This document shows positions 33,392-48,300 of a stretch of 64,000 bases of DNA, one piece after another (position 1 is the stretch's first letter; each line of letters begins with the position of its first letter). The notes below the pieces were generated by a model. It saw only the letters and a program-made list of their open reading frames with translations. It did not search any database and had not been told where the DNA came from. The position numbers and the translations under genes were made by a program. This DNA is from Bugula neritina (taxonomy: Eukaryota > Bryozoa > Gymnolaemata > Cheilostomatida > Bugulidae). The stretch is from positions 17,045,875-17,109,874 of the forward strand of contig OZ037768.1 of assembly GCA_964035545.1 (NCBI GenBank). The letters are read 5' to 3'.

Positions 33392-36300
33392 TCAGTCTAT
33401 CCAGCATCTCTGATACTCGGAGTCAAATTCTGGGTGAATATTGTAAGTGTGCAGATGTTTCGGTACAGTAACCTGGAAGTATGTCTGAGTTGAATTCTTT
33501 ATGAAAAACCTACCCACTATTTCTCGTTTAATCTTCTTTCTATCTGTTATGACATTAACAGGTTCGGTATAAGCAATCCGATCCACAGGTTTCCTGTAAC
33601 AAAATAATCATACTATCTCATAATACTCAACATTTACAGCAACCCCTTTCCTTGATAATGGATACAATAACAAAGATGTAGAAAACTTTTGGAAGGTGAT
33701 GTGTTACAGCATACAATTCTATTTTATTGATTTCACAGCTCCGTGAAAGCAGCAATATTTTAAAACTTACTTTTGTATCTCATTCCACCAATCAGCACTG
33801 AGCGTTTGTATTGGCACTTTTGGAAGGCTAACTAGACCTATTTTCTGTATGTAATCGTCACGGTAACTTGATACAAACTTCCTATCTGAGTGGGTGGCAT
33901 CTTTGTAGTACTTTGGTAACTGCTTGCAACTCTGAGCTATATTGTAGGAGAGCAAAAATTAAAGCAGGTTTCAAACAACAAAGATCCGTTTATAAAATGC
34001 ATTATTAGCAATGTGGAAGAATGTTATTTTAAAACGCTGCACGAAAAAAAAAACAAAATTGACATATGTTTAAAGACACTGCTGTAACGGCAACCAACAC
34101 CTGCAACTTCATATACCAAGGCCAGATTAAACTGTATACCTGATAGTGGTGACTTATCACAGTTGCCTTTCAACGTGGAAACTTTTTTAGCCAATGTTGG
34201 CATGTCCGAACATCCACCATGGTCTTTTTTCTAAATGGAATAGAGTTATTACATTGCGTACACAACAAACTATACAGCATATTTTGAATTGTCCTTTCTG
34301 AACTACATGTACTGTAGCCTTAGAATTGTTAGAGATTATTGTTATAGATGACACATACTATTTCATTGTTAGCCTCCTCTTTCTTGGATAAAACCTGTGA
34401 ATGAGGTTGTTTCACTTTTTCTCTGGCTAGTAGCATGTGCTTATACTGTCCCAGTACACTAGAGCAAGACACAGCTGTCTTATTCCTCTTGGCTCTCCAC
34501 ACTTGCCTCATCGCTGCTGTTTCTGAAATGAAATGTCAGCATGACTTTGAGTATACTGAGTATACTGATAGATGATGCTACAAATGCTATCAGGATACAG
34601 ACATTTTTTGTATTTTTCACAGTCTTATGATTAGAAAGTGACTTATAGGATAAAACTACAACTGAAACCGACTAGTTGACTATGTGACTTACATGCATTG
34701 AGTGTTTAGTCAGTATAAAAAAAACTCACGCAAGTTTATAGTCACTATCCCTGTGAGAACCCCTGATGGAAAGGGCTTTCATTGGATCAGGCTATAGATT
34801 TATTCAGATGTGCTACAGGAGCAGTTATGACTGGATGCTCTTCCTAACATCACCAATGACCTTTGTAGGGGTTCGAACCCATGACTTGGTGTTTACTAGG
34901 CAAATTCTCTAGCCCCTAGACCACTGTGGCTCCCTGTGCTTAGTCATTATGTTGTATTGCATTCAAGAAAAAAGGCAAGATAACACTGATCTAAATTTTA
35001 TTAATTGTTTTTACATATTCACAAGTTTCAATTACACACAATAATTTTCCAAATTTAGCTTCCGAGTTGACATTTTCATTTAAACAGTACTAGCTAAGTG
35101 ATATGATGTGCCGCATGCATGCAGAGAAAACAGGGGAATAAAGTTCCCAGTAAAACAGCATGAATATGCATTGACTCTAGCTCGCACGAGTATCTTGTCT
35201 AAAGGAAATTACAAGATAATTTGTTCATTAACCAAAATTAAAAGGCAATTTATAAACTTCTGTTGGATTCCATGTTACTAAAGTGATTCAACATTCATTG
35301 CACAAATAATTGGCAGAATCAGCACAAGTCTATAGCACAGAAATATCTTCGTCAAATTTCCATTAAGAACATATGAATAAATAATCTATCAAGATAAAAG
35401 TTAATAGCAGATTTCTATAAACATAATTTAGGCAACTTGAAGCCATGAATTTAATCATGTAAAAAAAATATGCACCTTCCAGCAAACAATGATATACTAT
35501 ATACATGACCCTCCGTGTTAGAGGAATATATACTATATACATGACCCTCTGTGTTAGAGGAATATATACTATATACATGACCCTCTGTGTTAGAGGAATA
35601 TATACTATATAGATGACCCTCTGTGTTAGAGGGATATACTATATACCCGACCCTCTGTGTTAGAGGGATATATTATATACATGACCCTCCGTGTTAGAGG
35701 GATATACTATATACATGACCCTCTGTGTTAGAGGAATATATACTATATACATGACCCTCTGTGTTAGAGGGATATATTATATACATGACCCTCTGGGCTA
35801 GAGGGATATATTATATACATGACCCTCTGTGTTAGAGGAATATATACTATATACCCGACCCTCTGTGTTAGAGGGATATATTATATAGATGACCCTCTGT
35901 GTTAGAGGGATATATTATATACATGACCCTCTGTGTTAGAGGAATATATACTATATACATGACCCTCTGTGTTAGAGGGATATATACTATATACATGACC
36001 CTCTGTGTTAGAGGAATATATATTATATACATGACCCTCTGTGTTAGAGGGATATATTATATACATGACCCTCTGTGTTAGAGGGATATACTATATACAT
36101 GACCCTCTGTGTTAGAGGGATATATTATATAGATGACCCTCTGTGTTAGAGGAATATATTATATACATGATCTCCAGCAGTGTGGGTATATATTATATAC
36201 ATGATAATATATATTATATGAATGTAATTTCAAATACCTACAGTTCATTATCCAAAACAGTTTAAGTAGTAAGCAACATTCATTTCAGCAATTTTGCAGT

Positions 36301-39300
36301 TAATTACACCTGGCAGATGTGAGTATGGTTATTAGTAAAATCTTTTAGATGGGCGTGGCTCATATAACCTACCAGGAAAGTCTGCCAAAAAATAACTCTA
36401 GATGTAGACACACAAGAAAATCTTACTTAAACTCACAAAAACCTTGACTGGATTGAATTTCAATTTTATAAAAGTGAAATTGCTCACACTTTATCCAATC
36501 AAATACTGACATGCAACTTGAATTACAATAGATAAGATTTTGAGAAAGGCTACTGTAGCAGTATGAAAAATATAGTTTGGATATATGCCAATATTGTACT
36601 ATGAAGCGTACAACACAGTTGATGCATTAACATCCAGATGCAAGTATATTACTCAGTTACTGTGGGAGTAGATCAAACAGGAAATATGCCAAAACATAGT
36701 ATGTAGATTACTGCACATGTATGTGTATTCAAGGAGTTTTCTCCTCTTTGAACAGATATAACAATTATTAAGACTTTTGTAACATGGCCACCTACATAGT
36801 TGGCTAGCTTGGCTGCACAAAGCAATTACACAACATGGCTGAATTAAAGGTATTCAACATGCTATTTGAGTATTTTTATCTATTTTCTTTCCACTTCTGT
36901 TTCATTAACTTCCAGGATGCAAGCTATAAATAAGCTATTGATATAGAGTTCTAATCTCCAAGACATGATAGCTAGCACTTCATATTTTCAAGTATGAAGA
37001 TTTGTGTGTAGTACAGCCCTATATAGAACTTTTGTAACTGTGATAAGACAATACAACTCAACTAATACTAGTAGAGCTGAAACTGTCTTATCCTGCACTC
37101 GTTCTACAGCTTATCTATTATATATAGGAAAAACCGTTATACCAATTTCAATATGAGAAGATCCACTTTGTGCACTGCACCACATATGGAACTTTCAGAT
37201 AGAACACTTTATAATTTACCAGCTCTATTGATAACCAAAAGAATTTTTTAAATAGAATGACCTATATAACTAGGCAACAGAAAAATTACAACTAAAACTT
37301 TAATAGTTTTATTGCAAAATTTAAACTTCTACAACCATTAAAAGTAACTATTATTAACAGCATCACCAAATCATCGTAAAAAATTAAAAGTAAAAACAAC
37401 TTTTTTTCAAATCACCATGGAAATATTTTACAACACAATTTGTGATGAAAATGCAACTAGAAATTAATAATTTTTAAATATTTAAAGTTTTACTGAAACG
37501 AGTTCCTTGTACGGCTGCTTTACAACATATGGCCTTTAAAAATAATATAAGGCAGTTCCTCAGCTAAGATAGCTAGGGTTTTACTACTTAGTACTTATAG
37601 TCAACTTAACTGCTATGGCAGTCAATCAGTAATGTTAAGGAATATTGTTTCGCCTCATTACACCTTACTAGCTCTTTTACTAACTTTACATTACTCTGGT
37701 TACCCGGCAGCAAAATACTTCAGTTTAAAGATATTATACTATTATCATATATATAATAAGTAAATCTTTAGCCTGATTCAACAAAAACCGCTTTCCATCA
37801 GGGTTTCCGACAGGGATGGCGACTATAAACTTGCTTGAGTTTTCACTATATTATATAGACAGTAGACTAGCTTTATATACAGCACCGCTTAAAGGCAAGG
37901 GAGCAGCGTGGTGTAGGGGTTAGAGCAATGGCTTAGTAAACACAAAGTCATGGGTTAGATTCCCATTAAAAGCCATTGCTGATGCTAGGAAGAGCATCCA
38001 TGCTTCATAATTGCCTCATATGAACAAGTCCTCAGCCTACTTAAAAAATCTTTCCCATCTATAAACTTGCATGAGTTTTTTAAAAGGCAAACGTACAGAA
38101 ATTTCAAAAATAATTCTTTAAAGCTATTATGTTGCTTAAGTAACTAATCAGTCTGGACAACAAACATAATTTTTGCATTTAATCTAAATTGAAACATTAA
38201 CTTGGCGTGTCATCACAGAACTTTTAAATTATGTTTGATGCTAAAATATGTTTGCCAAGTCTTTAACTTTGCTGTAATATTAATTGTAGTTCTACAGCAA
38301 CGGCTTATTTATTTTCTGCCGTCTCCATTTGTAGCTTAATAGGAGGCCTGCAGCTCACTCTAAATCCAGACAGAATAGACAGAAGTCAACTGCGCTACAG
38401 CAGCGTCAATCTTAAAGAGGAAGATTCAGTGAGGAGCCAATTGTTACAAAAAAGTGTTAATTATCAGGCTATCAAGTCTTGACCCGTTATTTATGTTTCA
38501 CTGCTAAATGATGCAGTTGGCAGAGTGTTAATTAAAGTATGTAGAATCAGTCTACATCACTACCTCATAAAACTATCTAAGAGCCATGTAGAGAATAACA
38601 CACAAACATCACTAAACTGGAGAAAACTGCAAGTTGTTTCAACTAACCAACTTTACAGATGATGCCAAGATTCCGAATGAAATAGATGGGTTAAAAATGA
38701 CATTCTTTAAAATTATTTTATTAAATCAATTGTACTAACAACCGTTATTCATAATAAAGTGTGTAAAAAACAGATGAAGTATATTTTCTAAGATTATTAA
38801 ACATTTTTTTATTGCTAACATCTGTTGAATTATAAGATTGCCATCATCTAAGCTGCACCCCTCCTTAGCAAAGATTTAAATTAAGTCTAATTAAGCCATT
38901 TTTATTGCAGCTAGCAGCTACATTACTAAACAGCTTCTCCCACACAAAAATCTACAGCCTAGATAAAAGCTATTTACTGCGCAGATTAAAATTACAGCAA
39001 CACGAAAGATAAATTACTACAGCTAAAAGATACTAAGTATATGAATGTAGTTTTAATGAATAATTGCTGAGTTTGCTACAGATCTGTAGGAAGATTTGGT
39101 GAGATTAGTAGACTGTATGGCAAGAAGATTATATAGTATTATTAGATAAACTGGTTGAAAGTGGAGGTAGAAGAGCAAACTTAGTAGCAGAGGCTTGGTT
39201 GAGGCACAAACAGCACTATAAGCTTTTAGATAAAGCTGCCGGCGTGTCCAGAGAAATTTGAATTTACACCTTCACTAAACCTTGTCATTATAAGCTGCTG

Positions 39301-42300
39301 CAAGTCAGTTGCAATATCTAAAGAACTATGAGACATCAAGCTTTCATTAGGAAAAATAGATTTCTTGCAGCATATCTGCATTCCAATCCACTCAACAGCA
39401 TTTTAATTTATAGGTACAATTAGTAGGTATTTGCATAAGCCCAGTTCCAGTTCCACCATGAAGTAGCTTAAGGAATTGTTCACCAATACTGTTTAATATG
39501 CTAGTATATTCATATCATTACTCACTTAATCATAATTATACTACAGGTAAAACATATATACATACAATCATACATGCGGTGTCACCACCATGTTTCAGAA
39601 TATATTATATTTAATTAGTTTCAAAGTGTGCTGCTCACTCATTTAGGAGAAGATACAGAGAACATTCACCTAACCAACTCTTCTTTCAGTGTACGGATAT
39701 ATAACATATATTAACCAAAAGAGATGAAGTAAATTGATAGGTGAGCTGAAAAACGTGAAATAAAATTGATGCAAGTTTTCAGGAATATGATAATGAATGT
39801 TTCACACAGCACACTCTGTGAACACCACTAAGGACATATTAGCCAGAAATGACTGCAGAAGTTATATCTACATATAGCTTACGTGTAATGAAAGTGCTCA
39901 TAAGAATTAACTGCAGAAACAAGTGCTATAGGAAATAATCAGAGGGATTAAAAAAGAAAACTGAGCTAATTATGGTAGGCGAACATCAGTAAATGGGACA
40001 GAGTATGATTTATGGAAGACCAGGACTTAACACACTCTTCTTTAATACAACCATCTTATAAGGACAATATTTCATATTTTCCATCACTTAAAGTATTAAA
40101 GTGCCACAAAGTAAACTTGACACATCATTATCCGTAAGCAGATTGAAGCTGTACAGCCACCGCCTGCATCCTGACTCCAACTTTATTGGAGAATAAAAAA
40201 TAGAAAGGCTGAATGTCATAAAACAAGGCAAACAGAATAACTTAGATTTTAGCCATGATACTTCTTTCTATATAATGGCAGTTTTATTACAAATTTAAAG
40301 TTTGAAAATGATAAAAATTCACTGATAACAGAAAAATACTTTTCATATTATTAAAAAGGATAATCTTTCTATCAGAAGACTTAATAAATACATAAAATAG
40401 GATAATGATAGTGATTTGCAGTAGTTTAAGTTTACCAGACAGGATTTTGATGACCCGGTTACCAAGGTGTTTAATCTTAAAAGAAATTTTAACGTCTCCC
40501 GGGATTATTAAGTTAGAAGTATTTCTATTTGAAGTTGCTTAAAACTAATTTGCAGCTGTTATCACATTATTTGCTTTGAAAAAATTAAGCTTTAGCTGCA
40601 GATTTTCACAACATAATATTTTAATGGTCAGTAAATTCTAGTACTTCGCAAGTTGTTGGGGAGAATGAGTGGCCTGTCCCCCCCCCATCTCAATATATCT
40701 ATAGCCTTATATTTTTATATGCTGTACAAATCGTGAAATAAAATTGCAATTATAAGGGTTCAAAACAGATTTCAACTGCCAAGTGTGCAACTAAAGGCAA
40801 ACTTTTGCAGCAATCAATGCTCTTCTGATGTAGAAAAGGGAAATTAAGAAAATAAACTGAAGCCCATTTTGTTGTTAAGCAGTTAGCAATCTGGTGAAGA
40901 CAGAGTAGATGTTAGCTTAGACTGGCGGTATTAAAATTATTCCACAGTTGAAAGTTAGGTACAGAGCTGGGAATGTTTCTGAGGAATACTACTTTTAGTA
41001 TATGCTTGTAACATATAAGATATGCAGCACTGGAACAACTAAAATGGCTCAAAATCTCGACATCGTACTAAAAGTTATAAGCTCAGTCATACTCAATTCT
41101 CTTCAGTTGTTTTGTAGATTTGTTTAGAAAAGTATCAATTGAATCAGAGAAATAATCTGCATTCAACAAGTATATGATTTTCACTGAATCCATTTATCTT
41201 AATAACAGTAAATGAGACAAAACCATTATTAGATGAATTATTCTTTTGATTAAATAAAATAGCTGAAGAAAATGGAATGTACTAAAAAGTAAAAACAAAA
41301 TTATTATTTACAATAATAATGTTAGCAGTTGAGCTTTGAAAGTTTATTAACAGTAAACCAATCATATTAGAGATGTGATTGAGACCAGTATTTCACCATT
41401 AGCTATAACCCCTAAGCTTGTATAACTACTAGAGTAGTCTGAGTAACAGTCAGCAACTACAGGTTGATGAAAGGCATTGTGGGTAAATGCAGCTGCCGGT
41501 TTAATTTTTAGAGTAGTAGTTGATATGGATTAATTACTGGCTGGCTGGTTCCCATGACTCGAATGAGTCAGTAAAGGATGTCCATATTTGCAGAAGCTCC
41601 GAAGTAGGAACAACATTAACTCTCAAAATATTACTTGCAACTTAGTGGCCAAAATAGGCTGATTTTATATTCATGTTGGGCTCAAAACATACTTTACAGA
41701 CTTCCCAGTCAAGAATAGCACGAGGACAGTGCAGGGGTTGATGGTGTTGATGAAGACAGCAATGCATCCTCAAGACAGAGTGGATTAGCCTAACCAACTG
41801 ATTCTACCCATCAACTGTGATAAGAAATGGCTTAAGGCAACCTCAAGATCTAAAACCTTCTAGTTTAAACAACCCAAACACTTTAACCTTAGACAGGTGA
41901 AATGGGTTCCAAACCATAATCCTGATGAATAACTAGCTATAACTATGATTACTGCTGCTTAAGCCTCACTGACATTTTTTAATAAACATGTGAGAATTAA
42001 TCCGAATGAACGCTAGGCAAAGCTGATACTGCATGGTATCCACCCTCATTATGGTAATCTCTAAAGTTTAACCAGTTTACCAGATTATAATAACCATTTC
42101 AGCATTCGCAGACAAACTCTTATTTCTTTTATCCCACAACATTTAAATACAATGCATTCAAACAGTCTTTATGAATAATAGCACCGGTGCAGGAAAAAAC
42201 ATATTTTTTCATACTCCGTCTGCGAACATGGTGCCACACAGGGCTGGTGCTGCGCAGGTGCCTGCAATCTGTGCTGAAGTGTGATAAAAACATGCATTTT

Positions 42301-45300
42301 ATTGCTTTTTCATGCCCAAATGACTCTAACTATTTATAAACTAGGTTTGACCATTACATAACCTTTACTAGCCAAAATAAGCTGGCGAGATTTCTGTATC
42401 AGAGACCTGTAGCAAGGTATCTTATGAGCAAAATATTATTAAAACCAAATGCCTCAATCAAACCATGATTTCGGCATTAAAACGAGCCCGTTTTAAAAGC
42501 ACCAATACTGAAAGCATGTAACAAAAATAGCTATAACTTTATGAAGTATTCACCACTCTGCTTGTGCTTGTAGCATCAAATCAAGAACTCATGTAGCTGT
42601 TCAACCTTCTCAATTTTAACAACACAACTGCCAAGTTATGGTACAATTTAATATAAACAGATTATATGTTAATCTGTAGATACCTCACTTCCAGGTTATT
42701 GAGTGACTTTCTCACATTTGACAATTTATTGGATAAATTCAATTTAACAACAAATAATGTTTTCAAGGGGCACACCATGTTATAGAGCTATAATTATTTT
42801 GCCCCTAAAATTTTCATGACTACATTAGCATTTGTTTTAGAACAACAAATGTTTTGTAGAGATTTGCACTAAGCAGTAAAGAGCTAAGCTTTTTAGGAAT
42901 AAAAACGATTAAGCAAAAAGTTTACTTTTACCACTATGGTAACTAGCATCTTAGTTAGCTGCTATGGTAACAAAAAGGCATTGCTAAAAAACCAATACAG
43001 CCAAAACTAACTCCAGTAATCACGATGATTAAACTCTCCCCCCCCCCCTTGAGTATAACAACCAGGTTAATAATTTTATTGATTATAGAAGAACTTCTAC
43101 CTCTTCTTCTTTGACCAGTTAAAAGCAGTTTTCTTAGACTTCCAGGATCAGTGGCTGGTAAAGTTAAAGTGTCATGAATCATTGGTCTAGTAGGGGTCCA
43201 AACCTAAATATAGAAAGATTTACATATGGTTTCACAAGTTGACAATGGTAAGCTGTTTTAAATTATATTATCACAAACTCCTCATGTCTACCAGAAAACA
43301 TAAATACAATTTCATTTCCTAGGCATAGCTTAGGGAAATGAAGTATCATTATTGATAGTTGTTCACCGCAAATTAAATTAGAAAAATATAATAATACCAA
43401 TAATTTATAGCAGTATCTGTAAAGAAAAACTGACATGAGCAATCCCTCTTTCTCTTAATCATGTTACTTAATTGAATGGAGAAAATATTTTCAAGATTAA
43501 ATTTGCATAAATGAGATTGGCACACTCTAACGACACAATTGAAGTGGTTTTGAGGAGAATTCCTAATTAAACTAAACATGTTACTCAGCATGAATAATTG
43601 ATCAAAGAAACCAGGACGAAAGTGTGCTTAAACAACCTACATAACGTAGGTGTACAAGTAACAAAGTAGGTCTAATGGGGCATGGTAAATTTATTATTTT
43701 TTACTATACAACATATTGCAAAAAAATGTCTAGTTTTTGAAACAAATAATTGGTAATTGTTAATACTGGAAATACATTGCAGTTTTCAGGTAGAGAATGC
43801 AAGAAGAATCATAGCTGTATAAAGGATCCATTACCTCTGCATGTGGGATTGCTGCTGTAGACACCCTGTGATTCAGGGGGGCTACATTCATTACACTCAT
43901 CGCATTAATTTAATGTCTTCTACAAAAGTAAAAAAAGAGGGCAATGATTGTGCAAGTATAATTTGCATAGATTTCGAAAGAGATGACATGGGTCAACCTT
44001 TACAGGGTATGTTTACGGACTATGGCCTGCAGAACTCAATTTTCTCAAGAACTTAAATTAACATAAAATTTAAATAGTTAAGGAGGTAGGCAAATTCAGT
44101 AACGGTACAATTTGGCAGCTTCAATCGGCAGAATTGAGTGCATCCAACTTTTGATAATCACGGTGCTTCATAAGTTACCCCTACAACTATCTTAACATAA
44201 TAATCTAGTGATTTCTTTAGCGCCGTTTTCTAATGAAGTTGATTTTCTTAATAAACATTTTGACAGAGTGGATTGTTACCATATGACTAAGTTGGAAGAA
44301 AGTGGCTAGGAATTCTTAGTTCTTCTTACAAGAAAGTTTACATTATCTGCATAGACTACAGCATCCAGTATATGGGTGATTTTACTTAATTTAGTGCACA
44401 CTATTATCTCTAGCTTTTAGCTATTTTTCAAAGTTTAGCAGCTAATGTATATATAGTTTGTTGCATTAAACCCATAGAATATCGACAAATACAACTGAAT
44501 AAAAAGGCTTTTTCTAATTTTGCTTGGTTTTCTAGGTTTTGTACAAACTTTTTAGTAAGTTTAGGTGTGCGGACCTGACGGCGATTGAAAAACCATCACA
44601 GTGGCACACAAATATATTAAACATCAGTTTAATACAAGAAACTACATACATTAGCTGCTAAACTGCTAAAAATAGCTAAAAACTAGAGACATATTATAGT
44701 GTGTACTAAATTAAGTAAAATCACCCATATATGAAATACCAACTTATTCTAAACTAGGTTGCATAAATAGTGGTTCAACCAAGCCCACAAATGTATTTGA
44801 TATTTTCATTTTTGGCAGAGTAAGTTGCGGTTTTAGGACATGTATATTTATATTCTTTCACATTAAGTTCTGGCTTTTCCTGCTACAACTATGCTACAAA
44901 TTTACACAAACCAAACCTTAGCCAGCTCACATCCTACTTATGTAAACCCATTTATCAATTGCAAGACTTATATTCAATTATCAAACTCCACAAGAAGGAT
45001 CTCAGCCAAACTTTTCTACTATCTTCCAACAAAACTTAATTGGGCGTAAAATATTAAAAGCATATTTTGGAAGATTAAAAAGACGCTTAATAATAGACGT
45101 TTGAGCTTCAAATCAAGATTTATTTACCTGTATTCTCCAATATTACAGCCATTAGACTATTTCCAATTAAATAGAAACTTGAGTTAACATAGCTCGATAT
45201 GAAATGGGTAGCTAATGGTTACATCACAAGAAACTAACTGTGCGGGTTATTGAAATGCTGAAGAAGTTGAAAGTGGTTTAGAGATGCATTGTAACCAAGC

Positions 45301-48300
45301 AGTATGTAACATTGATTCATTTCTATACAACCCCATTCAGCTAGTCTAAAAAATATTGATTAGTGAATTGAAGAGCAATTTCAAGAAAGCATTGTTTAAG
45401 TGTAACCTATTCACTCGTATTTACATTAACATTGCATTTCAATTGTAGGTGGGTAAGCATAGTATTATAATGTATCTGCACCAGTTAATGTGTAGTACTT
45501 TACTTTGTTTATTTCATACTGTTTTAAGCTGAGGTTCACACGAAATAATAAAATATTATATAAAATTGAATATAATATTATACTGATATAATATTAGTTT
45601 ATTCATTAAATGCATTAAATGTAGGGGAAATCATCTATGGTTAGTTAATAGCCATGGTATTATTCTTTATATTGTTTAATAGATGTCATTTCAATTTTAA
45701 TTTGCAAATGCATTCCAGCTTCTTCATATGTAGCTAGAATCTGCACACAATCCCATGAATATAAGCAAAAAATCTTATGAGAACTTGAGTGTTTTCATCA
45801 ATACAATAAAATGGGCAACTTGCACAAGAGCTGCTTATCCTAAGGACAATATGTTGTAACAATTGAAAAGTTAGTGACAATAATTTAAAGTGCTTCCAGT
45901 TTCGATTGACATCTCAAATGACGAATGCTAAACAACATAGCAGTTAGTATATATAAACCCGTATTAACTACAAAATTCCAGCAAAAAATTAACCCTTCAA
46001 TTAATTTATCTTAAAGCCCACACAGTTTAATGTCACGGATACGTAAATGCCACTTATACTGGCAAGCACATGCATTACGTATTCGCAAAGAATTGTAAGA
46101 TGGCTAACTTCAGTTGCGTAGTTGGCCTGGCCAAGAAGAAGTATTTAATTCAACACATTAAACTAAATTAGGGTGCCAGCAACCTTCATCTCAACATGAA
46201 TAAATCACTTGAAACCCAAAGGTGATTGTAATATCAAAAAGAGTTAAATAGCCCTTAGTAGTATATTGGTCTTGCAGCTAATTACAGATAAAAGTGTATG
46301 ATTAACAGGGTGTAACAACATAAAGAAGTTATCAAACAAGAAGACCTGATTTCATACCAATTAGTTCTAAAAAAACATTAAGTAAATTATAATAAGTGTC
46401 ATATATAGACACATTAGGAGATAAAACATGGTACTTCAAATAAACATTGCTGGGTGAAAAATTCAATAAAACCAATAATCATGTTATAATGTGAGATAAG
46501 CAGCAGCAAAGAGCGGCCATATGGTAAACCACAGAAGTGAAAACAACCCTCTGTAAACTTAAACTTATAAAAAACATCTTTACTTATAAAAAGTATGTTT
46601 AGCTTTTCGATGCAACAACCGATACTATTATAACATATTGTGAGAAAGCATAAGGGCAGAACGGCAGTAGGGAGTGGTCTAAGTAGCTACTCCAACTTAA
46701 ACAGGTGTGTAGTTTCTCGAAATGTTGCCTAATCACTTCAGGTTCCAACTAGAAACCTTCAGTTCAGCTCTTTTAGCAAAGAAAAATAGACATTATTTCT
46801 TATTAGTTAAAAATAGCTTGCTGGAACAGTATAACCCATAAATGAGGGCTATGAACTTATTACCATCAAAATAATGTGCCATTTCAGCACCTTATTTTCT
46901 AAAAACATTGAGGTGAGGACATGAAAACAACTTGAGGCTCTTACGAATCATCAACCAAGTATGTGGGTGGGCCTAGATGACACCAATCCTCTTCCAGGCT
47001 GTTTAGAAATGCATTGTGGGTTGTAAACAGTGCATGCAGACAGGAGACCAAATCATATTTTCTAGTATTAATAGTGTTGATTAGTCATCATTCGGCATAA
47101 ACCTGGTATCCTATGAAATTATAAATGGGCATTTTTGCCAAATAACAGACCTTGGAGGAAAAAAGATTAGCCGCAATAATTGCATTCCTTTAATTTAAGA
47201 ACAAAACATGACCGTGGAAGTGTTTTGCAACTAATAAATAAAACGTTTGGAGCTGGCTAACGTAAGCAGTATTCTGGATCGACTGATAAAAACATTTTCT
47301 CTCTTTAAAAAATATCCCATCAGGTTAAAATTAGATTGTTACATTAAGCATCGGAAGCCTTGCATCATCTAAGTTATGTAGACTTGAGAGTCTTGGGCTC
47401 AAGTCAGGACAATTTTAACGGCATGTAAATCTTCTAAGTAACCATAAAAATACAAGATTAATTTTGATTGTGGTTACATAAAGCAATCAGTAGTTTAGGT
47501 GGCAAGCATTGCTCCTACTTTGGTGCTGCAAAGCCTATTAAATGTAAAAAATAAATATTTAAAAGCAAGACACGCCCTTAAGCCACCAACTCTTAAAGAC
47601 AATCACCCCTTGCTGGGGTAAAATTTTAGATACAAACTATGAAAATACAAGTTAACATAGCAAAAAATAAGGACTATTATTACATATTTGACTTTTAATA
47701 TTATTAATTACAATTTCATTAGCTCAAAATTCCAAAAAAATATTAATTGACTCTACTTTATGATTAAATGAGTTCAGAGAAAGTTCCAGTAAAATCCGAT
47801 GCCAACATAAGATTAGATGACACTGCATCATAATATATGTCAGGGGAACATTGTAGAGTATGATTTTTATTTTAAATTAATAACTTTATTTTCTGTCAGC
47901 ATAATTATAAATCTTTCTATTGAATGCTCTGTAAATCACTAAACGCCGTATTTTTATCTATAGGAGTTGTACACAGTTTTATCTGATGAGGTCGAATCAT
48001 ATTGTGGCTCCAGTAGAGTCATAACTTGGCTATTAACATCATATGAAATACTCAAAAATAGTAAAAATTTATGATAACATGCCTGTTAGACTCCCTGCTA
48101 TGAAAATGTAACAATGCATGGCATCTTTTATTTTGATGAAAGACTTTACCAAAGGCAATGATGCAAGCAATGAGATTCAGACAACTCGATATTTAACATA
48201 GCAATTCACTAAACCTTAAACATGTCATCTACTTTTTAAAAAGTTAATCAAGAATAGTATGCAATATCTTCATCAATAATCTCCACGATGAAGGGCTATA

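Noticed and set aside
35899-36081. Repetitive peptide frame (VRGIYTIYMTLC repeats) through the minisatellite
   Set aside because: Follows from the 36-bp unit being a multiple of three. Units of other lengths break it, and both strands show such frames.
35491-36205. CRISPR-like repeat array
   Set aside because: There are no unique spacers: the whole unit repeats. It lies in a eukaryotic intron, so it is a minisatellite.
43841-44056. Plus-strand 71-codon frame
   Set aside because: No domain, no matching splice partners; probably chance or decayed repeat.
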